Shown here piece after piece: positions 12,201-20,030 of a stretch of 24,221 nucleotides of DNA. The notes under the pieces are model-generated. The model had not been told where the DNA came from. It searched no databases and saw only the letters and a list, made by a program, of their open reading frames with translations. The stretch is taken from the NCBI GenBank assembly GCA_964200185.2, contig CAXNAD020000222.1, forward strand, positions 1 through 24,221, read 5' to 3'. The first letter of the stretch is position 1; every line of letters begins with the position of its first letter. This stretch comes from Choristocarpus tenellus KU-1152. Taxonomy: Eukaryota > Phaeophyceae. The position numbers were made by a program, and so were the translations under genes.

Positions 12201-13289
12201 CATTAAATGGATATGATGAGCCAACAACATGTGCACAACTTGTTCCTACACAAAACATATTCCAACCTCCTGCCCACTCAACTCCTGAAGATTTACAGCA
12301 ATACCTCAACCTTCAAATTTCATTGCACATCAATGACGCAAACTGCTTCCTTTCAGGCTATCTTAACCCTCTCGTTATACCATGTCCTACCACGCTCCTC
12401 ATCAGTTCCCCTTTGCCTACGAAAAACTAGACAAGGTGACTCAAGTTTCACACTTTCCTACTTGGAGAAAGTAGTTCTCACCTGGTGAGCTTTCACCACA
12501 GCTTCCAGCACATCTGGATTAGTGATGGTGTAGGGGTGCGCTGTAGTTGGGAACAAGGGCCTGCGCGTGATGGGCAGTCCAATGAGTCTGGGCTGGCGAG
12601 GCGCCTGGTCCATTGCACCGAGCAGCATCGGCGAGGACCCCGTGGGCATGGGCGGCAGTTCTTCCTTCCCGTTCGAGGAAGTAGCATCTCCCGGAAGTGT
12701 ATGCTGGGCCTCGGCTGATCACGTGAATGATCGGTTAGTGGATGCAGTTGGAGGTTGTAAGGAGTCAACACTACAACCTTCAAACAGAAAATGTTCACCA
12801 GTAACACCTATTCAAGCATCATGAATAGCGTGCAATTTCGCGTGCTGAGGGATCAGCACCCTAGCTACAACCCCTGCAAATGGTCAGCTTCCAAGTGACC
12901 ACAAGTAATTAGTGTGTTTGAACAATAGACAAGCGAGTCCGCAAGAGACATCCCTGACCTTTGCTGGACGACTTATCACCAATATGCCCCGAGCTTCCTT
13001 CTCCTGTACGGTCTCCCACACCTCGGTCCCCCATACACTGATTTCCATTTCCCTCTGTCTCCTCTTTCTCTTTATCTCCCTTTTTATTACCCTTGTCACC
13101 TTTGCCGTCAGCACTATCTCCACCCCACCAAAAGCCCCTCCTTGAAGCATGAGCACAGTAAACGCCCCTCAAGGCCGCACCGAGCTGTTGATTTCTAATT
13201 TTCGTGGAGGGATTACATATCGAGGAACGGACAAGGAGCGCATAGGTTCCATAGTAGCCCGTTCTAGCCAAGGCAACCGAGAGCACCAT
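1..13289 (-). CDS. LONP1: Mitochondrial Lon protease (AAA+ serine protease), 14+ exons, truncated at the window's left edge
   Basis: ATP-dependent protease of the mitochondrial matrix that degrades damaged and regulatory proteins. Join (minus): 13289-12959, 12714-12482, 11095-10925, 9083-8953, 8149-7792, 6853-6671, 6066-5884, 4788-4571, 3645-3435, 2610-2509, 2221-2162, 1378-1271, 973-746, 207-1. All junctions keep frame and use GT-AG. This gives about 908 residues; human LONP1 has 959. Order: transit peptide, N-domain ([11 protein letters not shown]), coiled-coil arm, Walker A GPPGVGKT (about 564-571), Walker B LIDEVDK (about 629-635), sensor 1 FICTANV, Arg-finger DRMEVI, sensor-2 AREAGVRNL, a charged linker, then protease start [15 protein letters not shown]. 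The catalytic Ser and Lys lie beyond the edge. The start is supported by context AAGATGG and an in-frame TGA at 13311-13313. Exon limits are read from sequence without transcript data. Confidence 0.95.
208..745 (-). other. Lon intron 13
   Basis: 538-bp GT-AG intron. A run of ten C (714-723; ten G in the transcript) lies about 22 nt inside the donor. I see no further exon or RNA gene. A plus-strand open frame at 400-684 has no recognisable similarity. Confidence 0.8.
746..973 (-). CDS. LONP1: Lon exon 13: end of ATPase module and charged linker to the protease domain
   Basis: 76 codons, phase 0. Begins [10 protein letters not shown] (human VLRKSAYKIV) and ends [11 protein letters not shown] (human VEVTPENLQD). 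In between is a Glu/Gly/Asp-rich insertion of about 50 residues that human Lon lacks; yeast Pim1 is known to carry a charged insertion between its ATPase and protease domains. Acceptor CTAAG|GTG, donor AAG|GTCAGC. Confidence 0.93.
1271..1378 (-). CDS. LONP1: Lon exon 12: sensor 2
   Basis: 36 codons, phase 0, including [18 protein letters not shown] with the sensor-2 Arg. Acceptor TGTCAG|GAG, donor AAG|GTGAAG. Reading through the donor would meet a stop after seven codons, so the splice is required to reach exon 13. Confidence 0.95.
1379..2161 (-). other. Lon intron 11 with a short (AC)n microsatellite
   Basis: 783-bp intron between exons 11 and 12. A CA repeat sits at about 1798-1815 and a shorter ACAC stretch at 2035-2052. 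Exon 12 follows exon 11 in sensible Lon alignment, so no missing exon is suspected here. Confidence 0.75.
1798..1815. repeat. (AC)n microsatellite
   Basis: Short CA dinucleotide repeat inside Lon intron 11. Confidence 0.85.
2162..2221 (-). CDS. LONP1: Lon exon 11: AAA+ alpha subdomain start
   Basis: A 20-codon exon, phase 0, encoding [20 protein letters not shown], equivalent to human [20 protein letters not shown]. Acceptor GAACAG|GTG, donor AAG|GTGTGT. The frame fits exons 10 and 12 exactly. Confidence 0.93.
2509..2610 (-). CDS. LONP1: Lon exon 10: sensor 1 and arginine finger
   Basis: 34 codons, phase 0: [20 protein letters not shown], then [13 protein letters not shown], matching the human [20 protein letters not shown] region. 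The sensor-1 Asn and the finger Arg are present. Acceptor TTTTAG|TGC, donor AAG|GTATTG. Confidence 0.97.
2611..3434 (-). other. Lon intron 9
   Basis: 824-bp intron between the Walker B exon and the sensor-1 exon. Nothing else recognisable: the minus-strand open frame at 2788-3090 lacks family motifs and is not needed by the Lon alignment. Confidence 0.75.
3435..3645 (-). CDS. LONP1: Lon exon 9: Walker B
   Basis: Encodes [16 protein letters not shown], the Walker B segment [11 protein letters not shown] and [15 protein letters not shown]...[14 protein letters not shown], all close to animal and fungal Lon. Acceptor TTTACAG|G, donor CAAAT|GTGAGT. One base plus 70 codons. Confidence 0.98.
3646..4570 (-). 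other. Lon intron 8
   Basis: 925-bp intron. Contains a GT/TG-rich stretch at about 3670-3700, a G-rich run at about 4009-4026 and a perfect 12-bp palindrome at 4259-4270. No additional coding sequence is needed: exons 8 and 9 join within one Arg codon. Confidence 0.75.
4571..4788 (-). CDS. LONP1: Lon exon 8: Walker A (ATP binding)
   Basis: Encodes [15 protein letters not shown], the P-loop [18 protein letters not shown] and [17 protein letters not shown]. Acceptor ATAACAG|GAC; donor ACACAG|GTAATT splits an Arg codon (2+1). 72 codons plus 2 bases. Confidence 0.98.
4789..5883 (-). other. Lon intron 7
   Basis: 1095-bp intron between LDQ of exon 7 and DHYGL of exon 8. I see no missing exon, RNA gene or element in it. 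Confidence 0.75.
5884..6066 (-). CDS. LONP1: Lon exon 7: entry to the AAA+ module
   Basis: 61 codons, phase 0. Encodes [12 protein letters not shown], which matches the invariant NYLDWLTSIPWG of Lon, followed by AKEGLDQ leading into the DHYGL of exon 8. Acceptor TTAACAG|GAG, donor CAG|GTGATG. Confidence 0.97.
6384..6437 (-). CDS. LONP1: Possible 54-nt in-frame cassette exon of Lon (uncertain)
   Basis: It lies inside the intron between Lon exons 6 and 7. On the minus strand it has acceptor ATACTAG and a near-consensus donor AAG|GTAAGT. It is 18 codons long, has no stop, and is phase 0 like both neighbours, so it can be included or skipped without breaking the frame. It encodes [18 protein letters not shown]. 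Skipping it gives the better length match to human Lon at this loop, so it may be an alternative exon or chance. It is not counted in the 908 residues. Confidence 0.35.
6671..6853 (-). CDS. LONP1: Lon exon 6: coiled-coil arm before the AAA+ module
   Basis: 61 codons, phase 0. Contains [20 protein letters not shown] and [15 protein letters not shown], the most conserved part of the Lon coiled-coil linker. Acceptor ATCCAG|GAA, donor AAG|GTGATA. Confidence 0.97.
6854..7791 (-). other. Lon intron 5
   Basis: 938-bp intron separating the N-domain helical bundle from the coiled-coil exon. It holds only unassigned sequence. Confidence 0.75.
7792..8149 (-). CDS. LONP1: Lon exon 5: N-domain helical bundle
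   Basis: The largest exon. Contains the conserved region before the coiled coil, with [18 protein letters not shown] and [20 protein letters not shown] (human IRDIISLNPLYRES and [20 protein letters not shown]). It starts at a tandem acceptor TTTTTAAG|AAG|GCTTG; the other acceptor puts the right edge at 8146 with one fewer Arg. Donor AAG|GTGAGC. Confidence 0.95.
8150..8952 (-). other. Lon intron 4
   Basis: 803-bp intron that splits an Arg codon (2+1). The open frames inside it carry no recognisable motif. Confidence 0.75.
8953..9083 (-). CDS. LONP1: Lon exon 4: N-domain
   Basis: Encodes VIEIRPSN..., then [14 protein letters not shown], equivalent to the human MIVMGHRRVHISRQL segment. Acceptor CCAAAG|GTG after a long C-rich pyrimidine tract; donor AGTCG|GTGGGT leaves two bases of an Arg codon. 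Length is 43 codons plus 2 bases. Confidence 0.94.
9084..10924 (-). other. Lon intron 3 (1.84 kb)
   Basis: The longest Lon intron seen here. At its acceptor end the transcript has a very long C-rich pyrimidine tract (9088-9121). The rest is unassigned; no exon, tRNA or mobile element is recognisable. Confidence 0.75.
9088..9121. repeat. Polypurine GGGGGA-type repeat next to a Lon splice acceptor
   Basis: 34 uninterrupted purines on the plus strand, mostly repeats of five G and one A. In the Lon transcript this is the pyrimidine tract just before the acceptor of exon 4. The plus strand could form a G-quadruplex. Confidence 0.85.
10925..11095 (-). CDS. LONP1: Lon exon 3: N-domain core
   Basis: 57 codons, phase 0 at both ends. 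Shows [11 protein letters not shown] and [13 protein letters not shown], hallmark motifs of the Lon N-domain. Between them is a hydrophilic Gly/Glu/Lys insertion longer than in human LONP1. Acceptor TGCCAG|GAC, donor CAG|GTGAGG. Confidence 0.96.
11096..12481 (-). other. Lon intron 2 (1.39 kb)
   Basis: Separates exons 2 and 3 of the N-domain in phase 0. Human Lon has about 20 residues between the two motif blocks, matching what exons 2 and 3 provide, so no exon seems missing. Nothing else recognised. Confidence 0.75.
12482..12714 (-). CDS. LONP1: Lon exon 2: start of the N-terminal substrate-binding domain
   Basis: Acceptor GATCAG|CC; an in-frame TGA lies just upstream, so the reading frame cannot extend past it. 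It contains [18 protein letters not shown], which aligns with the first conserved strand of the Lon N-domain (human LPLIAITRNPVFPRF). It ends KAHQ|GTGAGA in phase 0. Codes for about residues 111-188. Confidence 0.92.
12959..13289 (-). CDS. LONP1: Lon exon 1: start codon, mitochondrial transit peptide and charged linker
   Basis: Encodes residues 1-110 plus one base. The first 55 or so residues are rich in Arg, Ser, Ala and hydrophobic residues with almost no acidic ones, as expected of a matrix-targeting presequence; [11 protein letters not shown] is a plausible processing region. A Lys/Glu/Gly-rich hydrophilic stretch follows. The donor is AAAG|GTCAGG and joins phase 1 to exon 2. The assignment rests on presequence composition and perfect frame continuity with exon 2, because this part of Lon is not conserved. 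Confidence 0.85.
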
Positions 13290-13594
13290 CTTGAAGGGGT
13301 CCGGTCTGGGTCAGCTATAGGTTCCCTCTTCAACACCCGTCAGGGCAGCCAGCGTCTAGTTACCCCAATCTCGGGACTTCACCCGTAATTGCACAGCTCT
13401 ACAACAAGGGTGCACAGCACCCTCAGGTATGTGGTCAGTCCTTACCTATCCTAGTCAACTGGACTGCTTTCTCTCTAGAAGTCGCCATTCGCCATCTCGA
13501 AATCAGTCTAAACAAAGTATGGCCTTCCATGGTCTGTAAATTCCACCCAACATCACATTCCTCCATTTTGATTTACCATTGATCTGTCGTGATA
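13290..13594. promoter_or_regulatory. Head-to-head intergenic region: presumed bidirectional promoter of Lon and ribokinase
   Basis: Only 305 bp separate the two divergent start codons, so both 5' UTRs and core promoters must fit here unless a UTR intron exists. I see no convincing TATA box on either strand. A perfect 7-bp inverted repeat with a 3-nt loop (13407-13423) lies near the centre. In-frame stops precede both ATGs (13311-13313 for Lon, 13580-13582 for ribokinase). Promoter function is inferred from position only. Confidence 0.6.
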
Positions 13595-13670
13595 ATGGGT
13601 GTCGAGGTGGTTGTGGTGGGCTCGTGCAATACGGATCTGATCGCCTACGTACCTCGACTTCCTGCAAGAG
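13595..13670 (+). CDS. RBKS: Ribokinase exon 1
   Basis: Starts ATGGGT and encodes MGVEVVVVGSCNTDLIAYV, then PRLPAR plus one base, the first beta strand and substrate loop. Donor AGAG|GTATAT. Confidence 0.94.
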
Positions 13671-16600
13671 GTATATCCTGAAGCAGTCGTGTACGCTGTC
13701 TGGAACTGTGGGTGTCGGAGGAAGGCTGATGTTTGGTGGTATCAACGTAAAGAACCTTCAATCTAGTTTTTACCCCGTACAATATTTGTATCAAGTGATG
13801 TTTTTTCGGAACTTTTGCAGGTGAAACAATAACCGGAACACGATTCGAGAACCACTATGGTGGGAAAGGAGCAAATCAGGTCAGGAGAGAGGAAAGTAAA
13901 ACGTACGCGATCCTTATACCACTACTACTGTCTAGCATATCCAACTTCAAGTGTATCTCCATTACCCTGATTCTCGGCGATGCCTTCAAATGTGCTATCA
14001 CGAATTTCGGAAAGGAAAGGCTGTCATGGCCAGTCGCTTGGGTTCAAAAGTAGCGATGGTAACTTGCTTGGGTGCTGATTACTTCGGCGAGGGCTACCTC
14101 AGCAACCTAAACAACTTGGGGATCGACTGCACTCATGTGACTAGAACTACTGATGCATCTACGGGAGTGGCACAAATATGTGTTGATGAGCAGGGGTGAG
14201 TTGAAAATGGCATCGTCCAAGGTGTAGAAGATGTTTCGACAAATAGAACTCCCTTAATAACCCCAACTCCTTGACCAAATTAAATCGCATTGCCTCTACC
14301 TGTGAACATGCTAACTACTATCATGATACCCTCTGGCAGCGCGAACTTCATTGCGATTGTGCCAGGTGCGAACCATGTGCTCTCCCCGGAGGATGTCGCG
14401 ATGGCGGGTTCAGGCCTCAAAGGAGCCAGGGTGATGCTGGTGAGAATCTTGAGGGGCTTACACCACAAGGATATCCAAGACGGTGGTTCTTGATCTTTCA
14501 GAAGGGGCACTCGATTACCAAGCATTGCAGATGGCAATTGGTTGGAAGATTAACAATTTGACTGGATGGTAGTACTAGACATGCAATTCGCTGCGTTGTA
14601 AACCTCATACCACAATTATAGTTCCATAAACTACCCATGGAGTGCGTTGGAGTTGTGCAAAAAGCGAGTAAAAAGGTGCCACAAAGCACGGCACGCAGTT
14701 TCACACTAACACACACATAAACACATTATTTTTCATATGCATACCCATTCATGTCCTTGCCACGCCCTTTCAGATGCCTGCCAATCTCTACATTACATAG
14801 TCCCTGCACCCTGAAAATCTTCTCGAATTGATTACTCAGTCTCACACTATGTGACACACAGAGTGTGCACCCCCCCCTCCCCTTTCCCCCACACCCCACC
14901 CTTCAGCATTGGGTAAGATAAAAGTGTGTTCTGAGTTCTATATCAAACCCTTGGTTTTGGGGCATCACAATTAATACTACTTTGTGATTGTGCCACGGGA
15001 ACCAAGAACAGTGTCAGCTGGAGGTTAGGGCCCAGACGACTCTTGCAGCACTGGAGCTTGGGGTTGCAGAAGGGATGCTCACCATCTTCAACCCTGCCCC
15101 AGCAGATCCAAACCTTTCCAATAGGTATGTTTCTCTGTCCATTGTCTTGAGGGCTCAGCCACTCTGGTTGTGTTTATGTTTTGAACAACTTGAATTTAGA
15201 TTTCGTGCAGCTATTGCTTGAGAGTGACTAACATGTTACCTTATATGCTCAGGAAAGGTCAGAGGTGGCAGTATGGAATGAGATAATAGTGTGTGGGGGC
15301 ATGTCAGTCTCTCTAGCTTATCATTATTCCGAGTTATACATTGAAAACATCGTGCATTGGCGCCACCAGCCCTCTGCATCTTTGCTTATATTGTCCTCCC
15401 ACAAAACTTTTGATGTTGTGACTATATCATAGCATTTGTTTCCATCCAAAACACTATGCATCCATTGAATTGAGCTTGGTCTTGGGTGTGATGAGTACAT
15501 TGTGTCGTAATGTGGAGAATATGTACCCTGCACAGTTTGAAGTAAGGCCTTACAGCCTTACAAAAAGTATTTGCGTCAGTACTATATACACCGGAAAATT
15601 TATTTACGTAATTATTTGTGTTTTTGGTCTGAGGTGTCCCAAACCCCATGGTTGAGAGGTAGTGAGAAGAAGGCAATACATGCTGTTGAGAAAGTTTATA
15701 TGCTGTAGAAGAAGAATATAAAGAGAAAAAGTGAAGAAGAAAAAAAAGGTAGATGGAGCATAGTTTATCTACAAAGGGTAGCAAAGAGGGAACCTGCTGT
15801 GATGCGCTGACACCCAATGCCTGAAACAGGATGTCAGTTTTGTTGTGCGACATCAACATGTTCTCTTAGGGGTGGAAGAGGGGGTACTGCGCATGTTAAG
15901 TGCTGAGTTGGTGATCCAGGAAAATGATTGAACGTGAAATGAAGAAAAACACAAGGTGTAGGTAGAGAGATTCTTACTTGTTATTTATTGTACCAACTGT
16001 CATTTCTTTTGTACCCTTTTTGGTTACCATTGATCATCACTGGTAAGAACAAATGATTTCACAATGGATTGCATCCTACTTTTTTTTCCAAGTTTATCGT
16101 AAGAGTAGATCAGAATGTTAAGTGTGACCCCAAGGGTTCATGTCTGGCTTGTAAAGTGTCAGGGGGTGAAAATTTGCATCTTTTTTTTTCTAACTTGAAT
16201 ATAGATGGGGATTGGTCCTTCGCCTTTTGAGAACCACTGAAGCAGTTATTCTTCTTTAGCTCACAGAATGCGGAACATGCAAAAATGCACATATCCACAT
16301 GTGGAGCAGCATAGCAGAGGAGGCTTTATTTATGGTGTTCTATTGGTAGGAGTGAAGAAACTTCCCCCACACACATGAACACAGTACTTCCCAGGAAAGG
16401 CCTTATTTGTCGAAACTTCGCGTCGAAGGATGGCTTGCAAGAAATGGTTTCTATAAATCACAGAAAATGCTGATGTACTTCCGCCCTAGAACAATAAATA
16501 CCCCCCAAAGTCTGATTCTCAAAAAACCTGAGTATACTTCTAAAATTTCGGGCCTGCTTTCAGAATTTTATGTTTGTCACAGTCGCAAAAATGTTTCAAG

Positions 16601-18555
16601 TTACCGCACAAACGACTATTGCTGAACTGTGTAGCATTAAGCATAGAATGTACCTGGTGTTGTAACTGAAAATGCTGGGCAGTGTTTGCATCCTATGCTG
16701 CTTGTTCATCTGTTGGAAAAGTGTAGTGGTGCCTCAGGTATCTCTCATTACTTTGTGAGTCATTCCTGTACTTTGTGTGTGTGTCCTTATGGATAAGTGT
16801 TTCACCGCCTGCTTGAGACATGTGTACATTCAGCGGACTCTAAGGCAAAGTCTTCTTTGCGCTCACTTGTTATTATGAATAACAGACTCAAGGCAGTCAC
16901 TAATTACTCTTCCAGTATTATTCACTCCAACCTGGAGACTATCGACCCTTGGTCTAGTATACTACACTCCAATGCCTCTTACGCTAACAACCCACTGCAA
17001 CTATCTGTTGCACTTACAAATGAGTTGCACTGCCTTCCTCATGAGTTAAACATCCACTCATCACTTCAAGCCTTCCCTTGAATCTTGTGCTGGATCCACC
17101 TTGATGTAACTCATCAATGGAGTCTCACCACGTCATTTTTGGATTCCCTTCATTTTGTGGTGAACAGATAGGATGATACCATACCTCTGTAAGTGTATAA
17201 TTTGTAGCGCTTGCTGTGCAGACTTCGGATCATCGAAGACAGATTTCCCTCAAGGGAAATATTCTACTGTAGAGGTTTGAACCTGCAAAATCTGATGCAG
17301 GGAGTAGTAACCTGCGCAATTTTCTACAAACAGAACATAATTTTGCTCAATTGCGTGCCTATCACTGGTCACAATTGAATTATTCCCACAGCAATATACC
17401 CCACTTTATATTTTGTTGCCTCTGACAATAGCACACATGTTGATAATACACTGTTAGTCTACCTATCTCCCCTCTCTCCTCCTCATTGCCTCACCACCCC
17501 TGTTCCCTTTTGCCTGCCTAACCTGCTGCTGGGTCCACCTCCGTCGCAAATATTCTGACTGTTCCAACTGACCAAAATCTGTGTGAAGATTTCTGGAGCT
17601 GTCTGATGTGGTGTGTGTCAATGAGACTGAGCTGATGCTGCTCTGTTCCCGAGAGGTTGACACTGAAAGTGAAGAGAGTGTGCATCAGGCTGCACTCGAA
17701 CTAATTGCTAGAGGTCGGTAATACAGTGTGCTTCCTTGCGATACGGTGGGGTTGAAGAGTTCATGAACAGATAAATGTATGTGGGTACAAGAAAATTCCA
17801 CTCGTAAGGAAGTTGAAGGAAAAGTCATTTCCCCCTGACACCTCGATTGACTCCAACTTTTGAAGCATCCCTCAGGAAAAGTTGGTTGCATCAGTGCACG
17901 TGGTACTTGACGTCTCGACCACGTCACAGTAAATCCATCTGGCAATGCTGATCATCCAACAGGAGCAAAGGCATTGGTAGTGACTCTGGGTGAGAAAGGA
18001 GCCCTGTTGGTCTCGACGGACTCTCCAGAGGTCTACAAGGTTTTCCCAGCCAGGGAGGTAGATGCAGTGGACACGGTAGGAGCTGGAGATGCTTTCCTTG
18101 GGTCACTTGGAGCGTACCTGGGTCGAGGGCTAAGGTTGGACGAGGCAGTTTGTAAGGCGGTCAGGTGTGTGATTTTTGGGTGATACACAATGCCAGTATT
18201 CCAGTGCAATTGCGCAGTGAATAATTGGATCAATGTCACACTCTCCCCTTTTCATCACCAGTTTTTTTCGTGGAAGATTTAACTTATTTTATTGTTTGTC
18301 ACTGTATATATGTAATAAACGTTCCCAGTCTGGAGTACTCCAGAGTACTCCTACACAGGATGCAATGCTGGAGACTGTAGTTGCTCAAATACTGCTCCTC
18401 ATACATCATGACCAAAGTACCCACAACCTTGGTATCTGTTCTTCCCCACAACTCTCAGGATCGCTTCATTGAGTGTCGAGCATAAGGGGGCCCAGGCGAG
18501 CTTTCCTTCACATTCCGACCTACCCCAAGATCTTCAACTTCCTGAAATGCCCTAG
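13595..18555 (+). CDS. RBKS: Ribokinase (PfkB-family carbohydrate kinase), complete, 8 exons
   Basis: Phosphorylates D-ribose to ribose-5-phosphate with ATP, feeding the pentose phosphate pathway and nucleotide synthesis; no targeting peptide is seen, so probably cytosolic. Join: 13595-13670, 13821-13879, 14020-14195, 14340-14439, 15012-15124, 17589-17713, 17963-18164, 18459-18555. All junctions keep frame, giving 315 residues (human RBKS has 322). Motifs: GSCNTDL sugar-binding strand (9-15), GGKGANQ (39-45), FNPAPADPN, the Mg-associated NxxE as NETE (186-189), VVTLGEKGALL, and the PfkB anion-hole signature DTVGAGDAFLGS with catalytic Asp at about 259. The C-terminus ASLSV...GAQASFPS is also ribokinase-like. 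An in-frame TGA at 13580-13582 supports the start. Ribokinase fits better than fructokinase or adenosine kinase because of the GGKGANQ and NPAPA context. Confidence 0.95.
13821..13879 (+). CDS. RBKS: Ribokinase exon 2
   Basis: Acceptor TTTTGCAG|GT. Encodes GETITGTRFENHYGGKGANQ with the split first Gly; GGKGANQ is the ribokinase substrate-binding motif. Donor CAG|GTCAGG, phase 0. Confidence 0.95.
14020..14195 (+). CDS. RBKS: Ribokinase exon 3
   Basis: Acceptor GGAAAG|GCT. Encodes AVMASRLGSKVAMVTCLGAD, then YFGEGY, and ends STGVAQICVDEQG with the last Gly split 2+1. This matches the lid and core strands of ribokinase (human ARLGA...VGKDSFGNDY). The acceptor lacks a strong pyrimidine tract, but frame and similarity support it. 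Donor GG|GTGAGT. Confidence 0.92.
14340..14439 (+). CDS. RBKS: Ribokinase exon 4
   Basis: Acceptor CTGGCAG|C. Encodes ANFIAIVPGANHVLSPEDV, then ...GARVML (human NIIVIVAGANLLLNTEDL). Donor CTG|GTGAGA, phase 0. Confidence 0.94.
15012..15124 (+). CDS. RBKS: Ribokinase exon 5
   Basis: Acceptor AGAACAG|TGT. Encodes CQLEV...TTLAALELG and MLTIFNPAPADPNLSN, the conserved NPAPA segment. Donor ATAG|GTATGT splits an Arg codon. Confidence 0.95.
15125..17588 (+). other. Ribokinase intron 5 (2.46 kb)
   Basis: About ten times longer than the shortest introns of the same gene. No exon is missing across it: R175 is rebuilt by the splice and the protein alignment continues at FLELSDVV. The open frames inside (for example 15422-15859 minus and 16797-17081 plus) show no family motif, terminal repeat or transposase signature. 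Contents otherwise unassigned. Confidence 0.75.
17589..17713 (+). CDS. RBKS: Ribokinase exon 6
   Basis: Acceptor GTGAAG|A. Encodes FLELSDVVCVNETELMLL and ends HQAALELIAR plus one base of Gly. NETE is the NxxE metal/phosphate motif of PfkB kinases (human FCCNESEAEILTG). Donor AGAG|GTCGGT. The acceptor's pyrimidine tract is weak, but frame matches both neighbours. Confidence 0.92.
17963..18164 (+). CDS. RBKS: Ribokinase exon 7: active site
   Basis: Acceptor CCAACAG|GA. Encodes AKALVVTLGEKGALLVS and VDAVDTVGAGDAFLGSLGAY with the catalytic GAGD. Donor GTCAG|GTGTGT splits an Arg codon. Confidence 0.97.
18459..18555 (+). CDS. RBKS: Ribokinase exon 8: C-terminus and stop
   Basis: Acceptor CTCTCAG|G. 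Encodes RIASLSVEHKGAQASFP, then SHSDLPQDLQLPEMP and TAG at 18553-18555. This matches the ribokinase C-terminus (human AAVSVQAAGTQSSYP...DLP), where the AxxSV and GxQxSxP residues line the potassium/ATP site. Confidence 0.94.
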
Positions 18556-20030
18556 CCTCACCACGACCTTGGCTGCCTCTCCTGTATCCATGCGGGAGTA
18601 TCATCTTGCATCTTGTCAATTGTCAAGAATGAGTTCTTGGTCTCTTTTATATACAACCCATGATAAGAGTTAGGTTCGGTTTCTTGCCCTCTGTTTTATC
18701 TCATCAGGGCATCGCTGCAGTATCATAGAGTTAACATTCCTTTGTACGGAGAGATGTTTTGTGGTTCACATCATGTGGTCAAATAGATGGGAAAGTAGGA
18801 TCTATCTACTCAATTTCACTCTCATTGATCCACAGATTCGTCTGTTACCTTTGTACTACTCAGAGAGAGCCACAATTCCCTCACTTGTACTGCCAGAACA
18901 TGAACCACCAGATTGAATAAATATGCTCTCCTCCTTCTCAACAGTGATTTTATCATAAGGTAATTTTGCGTTACCAGCAATCCACACAAAATATGCCTCA
19001 AGTAACAGGGGATGTCACAAACACAACCATCACAAAAACAACTTGGTCAATTCATGTATCACCACAGTGACATTGCAAAACAAGATATGAACCATCCACA
19101 ACGGGAAGCTATCAGTCCTAAACCCAGCACTACATGGTTAATGTTGTCTGTGGGAGTTCGCAATCAAGCTTCCTCCCACCTGAAACCTCTAAAAACTCTC
19201 CTTCACCCACAACACGCTCATTACCCAATCAAAAGCCTTCATAGAGAATGTATTTCCACCTCCTCTCCATTGGAGACGAATCAATAGCCACGCACATTTC
19301 AGAAGTATACACTAACAACACACCCTTGGGACACTTGACATAGGAGAGGTACCTCTCCACGTATTGTTTAAATGCAACAAGAATTAAACAAAAGTTGTGG
19401 TCTGGCCAGAAGAACAACCCACAGTGAATGGTACACACGGCACTTGTCAAGGGACACATATAACTACTACGTAACAAAATAACATATACAATGCAAAACC
19501 CCTTTCTTCCCACCGGTCCCCAGTTTTTCATGAAACAAAAATTTGTTCACAAGTTGACTTTGGGCATATTTTTCTACCCCTCACAAACCATGGACTGACT
19601 CACTGCGGTGCTATGCCTTTGAAATGCCCTCCTCACAGGTTTCCCTTCAACATTGATAAACATCCACTCTCAATAAGCACAAAAAATCTCGTCAAGAGAT
19701 ACATACATGCCTGTTCAAAGGAGCAAAAATCCTCAACTAATCATCATTCAGTCCCCTCACTCTCCTCACTGCTTTCTGAATCCTTGCAGCAATTTTGATG
19801 ACCACTGCAACTTTTTCCACCTCCCTCACTGTTCAGCTTACCAACAGACACATTTTGCCCAGTGTGATGGGATTGTAGAGGTGTACATCAATCTCTACAT
19901 TGGACTGATACATTTTTCGACATTTGGCAAACACTAGAGGAAGTGGATGATAATACATACTTTGAATTGTTGGCCTGAGGTAAAGATGCACAATGATACG
20001 CTTGTGGGGAAGATTCTGAAGGCACCCGTT
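18556..20030. other. Convergent intergenic region: 3' flanks of ribokinase and clathrin light chain
   Basis: No gene recognised. A canonical AATAAA on the plus strand at 18916-18921 could be the ribokinase polyadenylation signal, about 360 nt after the stop. I found no clear AATAAA on the minus strand for the clathrin gene. The short frames here (19012-19287 plus, 19229-19531 minus) look like chance. Confidence 0.6.
18916..18921 (+). promoter_or_regulatory. Candidate polyadenylation signal AATAAA for ribokinase
   Basis: Exact AATAAA in the 3' flank downstream of the ribokinase stop, on the sense strand. No transcript end is known, so use of this site is inference. Confidence 0.35.

Noticed and set aside
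12485-12824. Several overlapping open frames on both strands around Lon exon 2
   Set aside because: Only the minus-strand frame with [12 protein letters not shown] matches a known family and splices in frame to exons 1 and 3; the others are shadows.
15422-15859. 145-codon minus-strand open frame in ribokinase intron 5
   Set aside because: No recognisable domain; Tyr/Ser/His-rich composition as expected from AT-rich intron sequence; no need for it in any gene model.
19229-19531. 100-codon minus-strand open frame between the two convergent genes
   Set aside because: No motif, no neighbours in frame, Cys/Tyr-rich chance composition.
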